A DNA stretch of 64,000 nucleotides, from NCBI RefSeq assembly GCF_943181415.1, contig NZ_CALPBZ010000005.1:372001-436000 (forward strand), written 5' to 3'. The notes under the pieces were generated by a model that was not told the origin of the DNA, did not search any database, and worked only from the letters and a program-made list of their open reading frames with translations. The stretch comes from Microbacterium sp. Marseille-Q6648. Lineage in GTDB: Bacteria; Actinomycetota; Actinomycetes; Actinomycetales; Microbacteriaceae. Below, piece after piece: positions 39,935-50,141 of the stretch. Numbering within the stretch: the stretch's first letter is position 1; every line of letters begins with the position of its first letter. The position numbers were made by a program, and so were the translations under genes.

Positions 39935-41419
39935 TCAGCGACCGCCGCGACGGGCGCCGCCGCCGTTGGGACGCACGACCGAGCCGACCATGAGCTTCGG
40001 AGCGGCAGCCCCGCGACCCTGGCCGCCACCGCTGCGGCGGCGCTGGCCACCACCGGCGGCCTGGCCGGTGCGCGCGGGCTGGTCGGCGCTCTGCGCTGCC
40101 TGACCCTGACCGCGGCCGCGGCCCTGACCGCGAGCCTGACCCTGACGCTGGCCGCCCTGGCCCTCGCGCTCCGAGCGTGCGGCGCGCTTGCGCTGGGCGT
40201 TGGCACCCTGGCTCGTGCCGGCGACCGGCGCGGCCTTCGGGGCGGGGGTGACGAAGGCGGCGACCTCGCCGACGAGCTCGGTCACCTGGGCCGACTCGTG
40301 GTGCACGGCCACGGGCGTCGCCGAGATGGCAGCGGCGCGCAGCAGCTGGGTCACGTCGCGACGCTGCTCGGGCAGCACGAGGGTGACGACCGAGCCCTCG
40401 GCGCCGGCGCGCGCGGTGCGGCCGGAGCGGTGCAGGTACGCCTTGTGCTCGGTGGGCGGATCGACGTGCACGACGAGCTCGACGTCGTCGACGTGGACGC
40501 CGCGGGCGGCGACGTCGGTGGCGACGAGCACCTTCGCCTCGCCGGACGAGAACGCCGCGAGGTTGCGGTCACGGGCGTTCTGCGACAGGTTGCCGTGCAG
40601 GTCGACCGAGGGGATGCCGCGGGCGGTGAGGTGCTGCGCGAGCTTCTTGGCCTGGTGCTTGGTGCGCAGGAACAGGATGCGGCGGCCGGTGCCCGAGGCG
40701 AGCACGCGCACGACCTCCTTCTTGGCGTCCGGGTCGGCGACTGAGAAGACGTGGTGGGTCATCGCGGCGACGTGCGAGGTGGCCTCGTCGACGGAGTGCA
40801 GCACCTCGTTCTTGAGGAACCGCGACACGAGCTTGTCCACGCCGTTGTCGAGGGTGGCGCTGAACAGCAGTCGCTGGCCACCGGCCGGCGTGGCCGACAG
40901 GATGCGGGTGACACCCGGCAGGAAGCCCAGGTCGGCCATGTGGTCGGCCTCGTCGATGACGGTGATCTGCACGGCGTCGAGCTTGACGTAGCCCTGCTTC
41001 ATGAGGTCTTCCAGGCGACCGGGGCAGGCGACGATGATGTCGACGCCGTCGTTGAGCGCCTGGACCTGGCGCTGCTGGCTGACGCCGCCGAAGATGACGG
41101 TCGTCGACAGGCCGGCGGCACGGGCGAGGGGCTCGAGCGTGGCGTTGATCTGGGTGGCGAGCTCGCGGGTGGGTGCGAGCACGAGGCCGCGGGGCTTGCG
41201 GCGACGCTGGTTCGCGGCATCCAGTCGGGCGGCGAGCGGGATCGCGAAGGCGAGGGTCTTGCCCGAGCCGGTCTTGCCGCGGCCGAGCACGTCGCGACCG
41301 GCGAGGGTGTCGGGGAGGGTGTCGATCTGGATCGGGAAGGCGGTGGTCTTGCCGTCCGCCGCGAGCGTGTCGACGAGGTTCTGGGGCACGCCGAGCGCGC
41401 CGAAAGTGATGTCAGTCAT
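39935..41419 (-). CDS. DEAD-box RNA helicase
   Basis: This 494-residue helicase has LGRGKTGSGKTLAFAIP (motif I), LAPTRELATQI (Ia), ITVIDEADHMADLGF (II), LFSATLDNGVD (III) and YLHRSGRTARAGAEG (VI). The last 120 residues are Gly/Arg/Gln-rich (GQGRGRGQGQAAQ) and likely bind RNA nonspecifically. ATG 41419 is chosen over GTG 41440 since GGAGAA stands at a suitable distance. RhlE/DeaD-like roles in ribosome assembly or cold adaptation are usual for this type. A short leader hairpin precedes it. Confidence 0.95.
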   Translation of the reverse strand: MTDITFGALGVPQNLVDTLAADGKTTAFPIQIDTLPDTLAGRDVLGRGKTGSGKTLAFAIPLAARLDAANQRRRKPRGLVLAPTRELATQINATLEPLARAAGLSTTVIFGGVSQQRQVQALNDGVDIIVACPGRLEDLMKQGYVKLDAVQITVIDEADHMADLGFLPGVTRILSATPAGGQRLLFSATLDNGVDKLVSRFLKNEVLHSVDEATSHVAAMTHHVFSVADPDAKKEVVRVLASGTGRRILFLRTKHQAKKLAQHLTARGIPSVDLHGNLSQNARDRNLAAFSSGEAKVLVATDVAARGVHVDDVELVVHVDPPTEHKAYLHRSGRTARAGAEGSVVTLVLPEQRRDVTQLLRAAAISATPVAVHHESAQVTELVGEVAAFVTPAPKAAPVAGTSQGANAQRKRAARSEREGQGGQRQGQARGQGRGRGQGQAAQSADQPARTGQAAGGGQRRRSGGGQGRGAAAPKLMVGSVVRPNGGGARRGGR

Positions 41420-41616
41420 GAATGTGTGTTCTCCGGGCACGATGGTGCCCTGGGTCGGTGCCGCGTCGGATCTCGTCCGCGGGTCGCCGTACGAAAGATG
41501 TCAGCCTGCGAGAATCCCGGGGGACCGCGGCGAGGGAAGCGTTCTACGACGCAAGAAGCGCGTCGGAGCGCTGCCAGATCCCCCCACCCTAGCAGGGCGA
41601 CGCTCGGCGGCCGCCG
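41420..41616. promoter_or_regulatory. Helicase leader region with hairpin
   Basis: This 197-base gap holds the leader of the helicase gene and the end of the convergently placed, same-strand proline iminopeptidase gene. GGGCAC and GTGCCC (41435-41450) pair around four bases directly upstream of the helicase ribosome site and could influence its translation; helicases of this kind are often autoregulated through their leaders. I see no small gene and no T-run terminator in the gap. Confidence 0.35.
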
Positions 41617-42591
41617 TCAGGAGCCGGCGAAGCCGTCGGCGGCGGCACGCAGAGCGCGGGCGATGCCGGGCTCTGAAGCGGCGTGAGAGGCGTCCGGCAC
41701 CACGACGAGGTCGGCTTCGGGCCACGCCCGATGCAGGTCCCACGCGGTCATCATCGGCGTGCAGACGTCATATCTCCCCTGCACGATGACACCCGGGATG
41801 CCGCGCAGGGCGTGCGCGCCGCGGATGAGCTGCTCGGGTTCGAACCAGCCGTCGTGCACGAAGAAATGGTTCTCGATGCGCGCGAAGGCGGTCGCCGCGG
41901 CATCCTCGGTCATCCCCGAGATGAGCTCCTCGTCGGGGAGGAGCGTGAGCGTGGCGGCCTCCCACCGCGACCACGCGACGGCGGCGGGCACGTGCACCGC
42001 GGGATCCGGATCCGACAGCCGGCGATGGTACGCCTCGATCATGCGGTGGCGCTCGAGCACCGGGATGGGGGCGATGAACTCCTCCCACAGGTCGGGGAAC
42101 AGCGCCGCCGCGCCGCCCTCGTAGAACCACTCCAGCTCGTGACGGCGAAGGGTGAAGACCCCACGCAGCACCAGTTCGCTCACCGCGGTCGGGTGGGACT
42201 GCGCGTACGCGAGGGCGAGGGCGCTCCCCCACGATCCGCCGAAGACCTGCCAGCGGTCGATGCCGAAGTTCCGGCGCAGCAACTCGATGTCGGCGACCAG
42301 ATGCCACGTCGTGTTGAAGCGCAGGTCGGCGGCCGGCTCGCTCGCATGCGGCGTGGACCGTCCGCAGCCGCGTTGATCGAACAGGATGATGCGATAGCGA
42401 TCCGGGTCGAAGAACCGCCGGTGCCAGGGCGACGTGCCGGCCCCCGGGCCGCCGTGCAGGAACACGACGGGCTTGCCGTCGGGGTTTCCGGACTGCTCCC
42501 AGTAGACACGATGCCCGTCGCCGACCAGCAGCTCTCCGGTCTCGTACGGCTCGATGGGCGGGTAGAGGATCTCGTCGAGGAGACCGCTCAC
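41617..42591 (-). CDS. pip: Proline iminopeptidase
   Basis: This 324-residue alpha/beta hydrolase removes N-terminal proline from peptides. VVFLHGGPGAGTSPWHRRF near residue 45 forms the oxyanion region, IILFDQRGCGRSTPH follows, VFGGSWGSALALAYAQ near residue 115 contains the nucleophile Ser (GGSWGS), GRYDVCTPM near residue 270 the Asp, and PDASHAASEP near residue 300 the His. The GTG start overlaps the stop of the metallopeptidase gene (GTGA). Confidence 0.95.
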   Translation of the reverse strand: MSGLLDEILYPPIEPYETGELLVGDGHRVYWEQSGNPDGKPVVFLHGGPGAGTSPWHRRFFDPDRYRIILFDQRGCGRSTPHASEPAADLRFNTTWHLVADIELLRRNFGIDRWQVFGGSWGSALALAYAQSHPTAVSELVLRGVFTLRRHELEWFYEGGAAALFPDLWEEFIAPIPVLERHRMIEAYHRRLSDPDPAVHVPAAVAWSRWEAATLTLLPDEELISGMTEDAAATAFARIENHFFVHDGWFEPEQLIRGAHALRGIPGVIVQGRYDVCTPMMTAWDLHRAWPEADLVVVPDASHAASEPGIARALRAAADGFAGS

Positions 42592-43457
42592 AGACGGTCC
42601 CCCGCGATGGAGAACGTGTCGCACACCGAGACGCCGCCTTCGTAGCCCTCGCGGAACCAGCGCTCGCGCTGGTCGCTGGAACCGTGCGTCCAGGACTCGG
42701 GGTTGACCTGTCCGCCTGACTGCTCCTGGATGTGGTCGTCGCCGACGGTCTCGGCGGCGTTGAGCGCATCGGCGACCTGCTGCTGCGTGGGAGGCTCGAG
42801 GAACGGCGTGCCGCTCTCGTCCTCCTGCTCGGTCATCTGGCCGACCCAGGCGCCGGCGAAGCAGTCGGCCTGCAGCTCCATGCGCACGCCGTTGCTGTCG
42901 GGGCCGGTGCCGTTGTTGGGGTTCTGCTCCATGACGCCGGTGATGTACTGCACGTGGTGGCCGTACTCGTGGGCGAGCACGTAGAGCTGGGCGAGCGGGC
43001 CCGCGCTGGCGTCGAAGCGCTCGCGCAGCAGGGCGTAGAAGGTCGGGTCGATGTAGATCGTCTCTTCGGGCGGGCAGTAGAAGGGCCCCGTCGCGTTGGA
43101 CGCGGTGCCGCACTGCGTGGAGGTCTCGCCGTCGACGACGATGACGCCGGGCTCACGGTAGCCCTCGACCGTTTCGGCCCAGAACTGGTCGATGGCGAGC
43201 GACCCGGCGGCGATGCGGCACGCGTCGTCCTCGTTCGCGTCGGCTCCGGTCTCGCAGTCCTGGATCTCGCTCTCGGGCGCCGGCGCCCCGCCGCCTCCAC
43301 CGCCCCCGAGAAGACCGGACAGATCGGTGCCGGTGAAGAGGCTGATCAGCAGCACCGCGATGGCGCCGATGCCGACTCCACCGCCCGCGATGGCTGCACC
43401 GCGCCCGCGCCGACGCGCCCGGTTGCCCGAGACGTTGGCGTTGTCGTTGAACGTCAT
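42588..43457 (-). CDS. Neutral zinc metallopeptidase of the YpfJ family
   Basis: This 289-residue protein has an N-terminal membrane anchor (residues about 22-42) and a glycine-rich linker, then an external domain with the zinc motif LYVLAHEYGHHVQYITG near residue 165 (HExxH). The family's Cys pairs occur in EIQDCETGADANEDDAC and QADCFAGAWVGQM. YpfJ-like proteins are conserved predicted proteases of unknown substrate. It is the upstream partner of the proline iminopeptidase gene, which suggests a joint part in peptide or protein turnover. Confidence 0.9.
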   Translation of the reverse strand: MTFNDNANVSGNRARRRGRGAAIAGGGVGIGAIAVLLISLFTGTDLSGLLGGGGGGGAPAPESEIQDCETGADANEDDACRIAAGSLAIDQFWAETVEGYREPGVIVVDGETSTQCGTASNATGPFYCPPEETIYIDPTFYALLRERFDASAGPLAQLYVLAHEYGHHVQYITGVMEQNPNNGTGPDSNGVRMELQADCFAGAWVGQMTEQEDESGTPFLEPPTQQQVADALNAAETVGDDHIQEQSGGQVNPESWTHGSSDQRERWFREGYEGGVSVCDTFSIAGDRL

Positions 43458-43523
43458 GGCCACACCGTACTCCGTCGTCGCCGGTTCCCGACGCCGCTTG
43501 ACAGGCGGCAATAAGCTCGCCCC

Positions 43524-44531
43524 ATGACCCCGCCACCTGTCACCGTCACGATCACCGGCGCGGGAGGCCAGATCGGCTACGCGCTCCTGTTCCGCATCGC
43601 CGCGGGAGACATGCTGGGCGACCGCGACGTCCGCCTGCGGCTGCTCGAGATCCCGCAGGGGATGCGCGCCGCCGAGGGCGCAGCGCTCGAACTCCAGGAC
43701 TGCGCCTTCCCGCGGCTCGTGAACGTCGAGGTCACCGACGATCCGGGCACCGCGTTCGACGGCTGCAACGTGGCCATGCTCGTGGGCGCGCGCCCGCGCG
43801 GCCCGGGCATGGAGCGCGCCGACCTGCTGGCCGCGAACGCCGGCATCTTCGGACCGCAGGGCGCGGCCATCGCCGCGGGCGCCGCCGCCGACGTCCGCGT
43901 CGTCGCGGTGGGGAACCCCGCCAACACGAACGCCCTCATCGCGGCGTCGGCGGCGCGCGGCATCCCGCCCGAGCGCTTCACCGCGCTCACCCGGCTCGAC
44001 CACAACCGCGCGGTCGGGCAGCTGGCCGAGACCCTCGCCGTGCGACCCGGCGGCATCGAAGGCGTCATCATCTGGGGCAACCACTCCGCCACCCAGTTCC
44101 CCGACGTGGCACATGCGACGGTCGACGGCGTGCCGGTGGTCGACGTCCTCGCCGACCGGCTGGGCGGCCCGGACGCCGCCCGCGCGTGGCTCGACGACGT
44201 GTTCGTGCCACGGGTGGCGCGACGCGGAGCCGAGATCATCGAGGTGCGGGGATCATCGTCGGTCGCCTCGGCAGCCAGCGCGGCGATCGACCACGTGCGG
44301 GACGACGTGCTCGGCACGCGGGGTCGCCGCACGTCGGCGGCGGTCGTCTCGCACGGGGAGTACGGCGTTCCCGAGGGACTGGTGTGCTCGTTCCCCGTCG
44401 TCTCGGACGGCACCGGCTACCGGGTCGTCGAGGGTCTTTCGCTCGACGACCGCTCACGCGCCCGACTGGACGCGTCTGTCGCAGAGCTCGTCGCCGAGCG
44501 CGAGGCCGTGGCCGCCCTCGGCATCCTCTGA
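43524..44531 (+). CDS. mdh: Malate dehydrogenase
   Basis: Mdh oxidises malate to oxaloacetate with NAD in the TCA cycle. The 335-residue protein has [19 protein letters not shown] at the start, [17 protein letters not shown] near residue 92 with substrate-binding arginines, [12 protein letters not shown]-like [13 protein letters not shown] near residue 130, [13 protein letters not shown] near residue 155 and [13 protein letters not shown] near residue 185 with the catalytic His. This is the cytosolic-type MDH common in actinobacteria. Confidence 0.96.
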   Translation: MTPPPVTVTITGAGGQIGYALLFRIAAGDMLGDRDVRLRLLEIPQGMRAAEGAALELQDCAFPRLVNVEVTDDPGTAFDGCNVAMLVGARPRGPGMERADLLAANAGIFGPQGAAIAAGAAADVRVVAVGNPANTNALIAASAARGIPPERFTALTRLDHNRAVGQLAETLAVRPGGIEGVIIWGNHSATQFPDVAHATVDGVPVVDVLADRLGGPDAARAWLDDVFVPRVARRGAEIIEVRGSSSVASAASAAIDHVRDDVLGTRGRRTSAAVVSHGEYGVPEGLVCSFPVVSDGTGYRVVEGLSLDDRSRARLDASVAELVAEREAVAALGIL

Positions 44532-44574
44532 CCCGGCGTCGTAGGGGACAATGGTCCGAAGCGAGGGAGCCCCC

Positions 44575-45063
44575 ATGACCGACACGACGCATTCGACGGA
44601 TGCCGCGACGCACGCCCACACGCATGCGCCCGCCACGGGGGTCGACACGGCGCCGCTGCATCTGCCCCATCCCGCTGCGGAATGCCCGCGCTGCTTCACG
44701 GAGCTGCAGCAGGACCGGCACTGGTGGCGTGCGCGTCCGTCCGGGTCACGACTGGTCGGTCTGGTCATCTCCAGGGACGACATGCCCTCGGTGGTCGAGC
44801 AGCGCGACGAGCTGACGCGGTTCGGCGTGCCGATCGAGGGGTTCCGGCATCCGGCCCCCGAGACGCTCGAGTCGTGGGAGGAGCGTCTGGTCCGGCTGTT
44901 CGGGACGCTGACGGGCGGCGACGTGCTGGTGGTGGCGAACGTCCACGCGCTGGGGCGCAACATCGACGAGGAGACGCGCACGGTCGCCGAGCTGCACCGC
45001 CGCGGCGTCGTGGTGAAGGTGCTCAGTCACGGCAGCCGGCACCTGGCCGATCCCGGACGATGA
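44575..45063 (+). CDS. Degenerate serine-recombinase-fold protein
   Basis: This 162-residue protein has a His-rich N-terminus and a CPRCFTELQQDRHW segment, then a domain that follows the resolvase N-terminal fold. LVGLVISRDDMPSVVEQRDEL matches the Y-x-R-V-S-T...QRDAL block, and GGDVLVVANVHALGRNIDEE matches the GD-LVV-DRLGRS block. The Ser is kept, but the arginine before it and the first arginine of DRLGR are replaced (Val, Ala), and no DNA-binding domain follows. It is unlikely to recombine DNA. The function is unknown; the Cys pair might bind zinc. Confidence 0.7.
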   Translation: MTDTTHSTDAATHAHTHAPATGVDTAPLHLPHPAAECPRCFTELQQDRHWWRARPSGSRLVGLVISRDDMPSVVEQRDELTRFGVPIEGFRHPAPETLESWEERLVRLFGTLTGGDVLVVANVHALGRNIDEETRTVAELHRRGVVVKVLSHGSRHLADPGR

Positions 45064-45075
45064 GCCGGACGGGGC

Positions 45076-45800
45076 TCAGGCGTCGTCGCCGGCCTCGTCC
45101 GCAGCGTCGAGCAGCGGCAGATGCTCCCGCGTCACCAGGCGCGCGGCGATCGCGTGCTCGACCAGGCGCACCCGGCGGTTTGTCGCATACGACCCGACGC
45201 CGCCGCGCAGCCCCGGCACGCCGATGCGGTCGAGCTTGTCGCACACGTTGTCGAGCTTGCGGTTGAATCGCGTGAGGGTCCACCCGAGCCGTTCGGCGGC
45301 CTGCGCCGACGTCGGCAGGTCGCTCATGCCGGTGCCCTCGCGCTTGAGCACGGGCTCGGCGAGAGCGAGGATCATGAGGCGCTGGCTGAGGGTGAGCGGC
45401 ACTTCGCCGATGGTGCTCATCCCGTCCTCCGCAGCGTCGAGCTGGGACATCTCCCGGAAGGCGGGAGCCGTGGAGTGGATCGTCAGCTCGTAGGTGGTCG
45501 GGCCCGCGCTGAAGATCACCGACGTCGAGGCGAAGACGAGCGGCAGCCGCGCGCCCGGCGCGAGCCACGCCTGCACGCGACTGGCCGAGTCCGTGACCGT
45601 CGCCGACAGGCGCGAGCCGACGTTCGAGAGCAGCCACAGCCCCCCGACGTGCTCGATCGTCAAGAAGTGGCGGTGCAGGAAGAGGTTGTCATCGATCGCC
45701 AGATCGCCGTCCCGCCCCACAGTGAAGACCTGGTCGGGGTCGACCGTGAAGGTCTCGCCGGCGAACTCGACGGCCAGCGCGGGTGAGGCCTCGGTGACGG

Positions 45801-45804
<4 letters not shown>
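45076..45804 (-). CDS. FHA-domain protein with C-terminal helix-turn-helix
   Basis: This 242-residue protein starts with a forkhead-associated domain (FTVGRDGDLAIDDNLFLHRH, residues about 28-95), which binds phosphothreonine. The C-terminal part has PLTLSQRLMILALAEPVLK and SAQAAERLGWTLTRFNRKLD, an HTH-like region. GTG 45804 overlaps the kinase stop (GTGA); a GTG at 45813 is an alternative. It is the last gene of the operon and is a plausible effector linking kinase signalling to transcription. Confidence 0.85.
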
Positions 45805-47473
<1,669 letters not shown>

Positions 47474-47477
<4 letters not shown>

Positions 47478-48943
47478 GCCAGGTCCTCGATGGTCACCGT
47501 GATGCCGTCGCCCAGGTCGAGCACGTCACCCGGAACGACGACGCTCGCCTCGCCGGGGTGCAGGCGCACCGGGTCCGCGCCCGTGCGCAGCAGCGTCGTG
47601 CCGTTGGTCGTCCGCAGGTCGGTCGCGACGATGCTGTCGCCCTCGACGCGCAGCTCGAGGTGGCTGCGCGAGATGTCCTGCTGCGGGCTGTCGACCGCGA
47701 CCAGGTGCGGCAGGTCGGTGCCGGACACGCGGGTGGCGCGGGGTCGCCGGCCGATGACGACGGTGCGGTCCAGCCGCAGGACCTGCCCGGTCGACAGCCG
47801 CAGCCGCCCCGGGGCGGGAAGCCGAGGAGGCGCGAGCGGGCCCGGGTCGTCGAGGGCGCCGCCGGTCTCACGCAGGCGCCGGGCCTCGGCGACCGAGATG
47901 GTGGCGCCGTCGTGATCGCCGACGTCCGGGCCGGTCTGCGCCGTCGACACGTCGCCGCGGACGACCGTCTCGGCGGGAGCCTCGCGTTCGGCCGCCCGCG
48001 CGGACGCGCGGACGCCCACGACCGTCTCGTCCACCTCGCCGTCGGCCGCCGCCTGCGGCGACACCGTCGAGTCGACGGGCAGCAGCGTGTCGGCCATGGA
48101 TTTGACCGCGGCGGAGTCGATGAGCGCCGTCGGAGCGGTGGGGCGCGCGGGTACGGCCGGGCGCGCGGGCGCGGCGGGGGGTGTGATCACCACGGGCGCG
48201 GGAAACGGCGGCGGGACGGGGACCGGCGATGCCGCGGGCGCCGGGGCAGGATCGGGCTCCGGGGCGGGCCCGGGCTCAGGGCTCGGCGCCGACTCGGGCT
48301 CGGGCTCGGGCTCAGGCTCAGAGGTCGGCGCTGACCGGGGCTCGGGCTCCGGTGCGGGCTCGGGCTGTGGGGCCGCCTTCGGCTCGGAGATCGGCTCGGC
48401 GGCGGGCGCAGACGCCGGTACCGGCGTGGAGGCGTCCGTCGGCGCGGGCACTTGCGTCGGCGCCGACGCCGGAGCGACCACGTCGGCGCCGTCATCGGCA
48501 CCGGCGGCGAGGTCGCTGCGCACCCAGGCCAGGGCCGCGGCGAGCACGACCCCGTCCGAGACCGGCAGTGAGGCCGCGGCATCCGATGCGCCGATCTCGA
48601 TGCGCGACACGTCGGGCACCGCGCGCTCGTTCCACGTGGTGACGCCGGCGCCCGACACGGTCTGGCTTCCGCCGGCGGCGTGGACCGTCGCCTCGAGGTC
48701 ACCGCGGACGATCACGCGCACGCCCGCGCCCTCGGCGAGCGCGACGACGAACGGCGGAATGGCGTCGAGCGACGCGCCGAAGGCGCCGGTGAGGGCCTCG
48801 AGGACGCCGCCCAGCCCGCGCCCGTCGGCGACTTTCCGCCACACCGCAACGGCGAGGTCCGCCTCCACCCCGGCTCCCAGGACGGCGACGCCCTGTGCCG
48901 TGACCACGACGGGCATGTCTCCGGGCGCGTAGAGCACCGCCAT
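47474..48943 (-). CDS. FHA-domain protein with long Pro/Glu-rich linker
   Basis: This 489-residue protein has an N-terminal globular part (residues 1-150), a 100-residue linker of repeated P-E-P-x units (PEPAPEPEPRSAPTSEPEPE), and a C-terminal FHA domain with TVVIGRRPRATRVSGTDLPH and DISRSHLELRVEGDSIVATD (residues about 390-485). FHA domains bind phosphothreonine made by the neighbouring kinase. ATGA overlaps link it to both neighbours. The N-terminal part is not recognised. Confidence 0.88.
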
Positions 48944-49788
48944 CAGATTCCCCCTCCGGACATGACTCGCGGCAGTGTATCGCCATCGACATCCTCGGTC
49001 GCCGGGAGCGCAGGTGCGGTGTCGTCGAACCCGGGCTCCGGGCGGCCGCGGTGCGCGACCTCGACGGCGTCGACGACGATCGCGGTGATGTTGTCGCGCC
49101 CGCCGTGCAGCAGCGCCTCGTGGACGAGGCGGGTCGCCGCCTGCTGGGGGTCGGCTTCGCCCTGGAGCAGCTCGCGGATGCGCGCGTCGGCGACCTCGGC
49201 GGTCAGTCCGTCCGAGCAGACCAGGATGCGGTCGCCGGTCTCGGCGGGGAGGAGCCAGTAGTCCGGTTCCGAGACGGTGCCGGCGCCGATCGCCCGGGTG
49301 ATCACGTGCCGCCGGGAGTCGCGCGCCGCGTCCGCGGGATCGAGCTCGCCGCTGTCGACGAGCTCTTGCACGACGGAGTGGTCGACGCTGATCTGCTCGA
49401 ACGTCTCGCCGTGCAGGCGGTAGGTGCGGGAGTCCCCCAGGTTGATGGCGAGCCAGTAGCCCTCACCGTCGACGTCGGCCACGGCGACGCCCGCGAGCGT
49501 CGTGCCGGCACCCGCGCCGGCGCCCGGGGGCAGCTCGACGACCCGCCGCCTCGCCGCATCGAAGGCCGAGCGCACGTCGTGGATGGTGAGGCTCTCGCGC
49601 CCGGCGAACTCAGCGAAGGCGGTGATGACGGCGGCGCTGGCGATCTCGCCCGCGCGATGACCGCCCATGCCGTCGGCGACGAGGAACAGCGGGGCCGCGG
49701 CGAGGTGGGAGTCCTCGTTCACCTTTCGGCGCAGGCCCGTGTCGGTCGCCGAGCCGGCGCGGACCGTGATCGGCCGCGACACGCTCAC
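48943..49788 (-). CDS. PP2C-type Ser/Thr protein phosphatase
   Basis: This 281-residue phosphatase has VNEDSHLAAAPLFLVADGMG near residue 22, HRAGEIASAAV, WLAINLGDSRTYRL near residue 115, DRILVCSDGLTAEV near residue 190 and GRDNITAIVVD near residue 235, which together place all metal-binding aspartates. It would reverse phosphorylation by the adjacent kinase. GTG 49788 is chosen because it overlaps the stop of the preceding FHA gene (GTGA). Confidence 0.95.
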   Translation of the reverse strand: MSVSRPITVRAGSATDTGLRRKVNEDSHLAAAPLFLVADGMGGHRAGEIASAAVITAFAEFAGRESLTIHDVRSAFDAARRRVVELPPGAGAGAGTTLAGVAVADVDGEGYWLAINLGDSRTYRLHGETFEQISVDHSVVQELVDSGELDPADAARDSRRHVITRAIGAGTVSEPDYWLLPAETGDRILVCSDGLTAEVADARIRELLQGEADPQQAATRLVHEALLHGGRDNITAIVVDAVEVAHRGRPEPGFDDTAPALPATEDVDGDTLPRVMSGGGI

Positions 49789-50141
49789 GGGGCGTCCACC
49801 GCGACGCTGCGGTCGCCGAACTCGAGCCGGTCGCCGGGGCGCAGACTCGTCGGAAGCCCGGGCACGAGCGTTCGCCGCACTCCGCCGCGCACGAGGACCG
49901 TGCCGTTGAAGGAGTGCCGGTCCACGATCCAGGGTCCGGCGTCGTCGGCGCCGATCTCGAAGTGGGTCTTCGAGATCGTCAGCGTCTCGTCGCGGACCGC
50001 CACGCAGACCGCTCCCGACTCGTCGGTCGGATTGCGCCCGAACACCGTTCGTCCGTAGACGGCGGTGCACGTGCCGTCGTCCCACGTCAGCGAGGCGAGA
50101 AGCCCCGTCCGCGACAGGGAGTCGTCGAGGATCGTGGTCAT
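49785..50141 (-). CDS. Small FHA-domain protein
   Basis: This 118-residue protein is essentially one FHA domain, with AVYGRTVFGRNPTDES near residue 28, ETLTISKTHFEIGADDAGPW near residue 52 (the S-x-x-H phosphothreonine contacts) and WIVDRHSFNGTVL. It overlaps the transglutaminase-like gene and the phosphatase gene. It may serve as adaptor between phosphorylated membrane proteins and the rest of the cluster. Confidence 0.9.
   Translation of the reverse strand: MTTILDDSLSRTGLLASLTWDDGTCTAVYGRTVFGRNPTDESGAVCVAVRDETLTISKTHFEIGADDAGPWIVDRHSFNGTVLVRGGVRRTLVPGLPTSLRPGDRLEFGDRSVAVDAP

Noticed and set aside
44575-45063. Active serine recombinase or mobile element
   Set aside because: Catalytic arginines and the DNA-binding domain are missing and no inverted repeats flank the gene.
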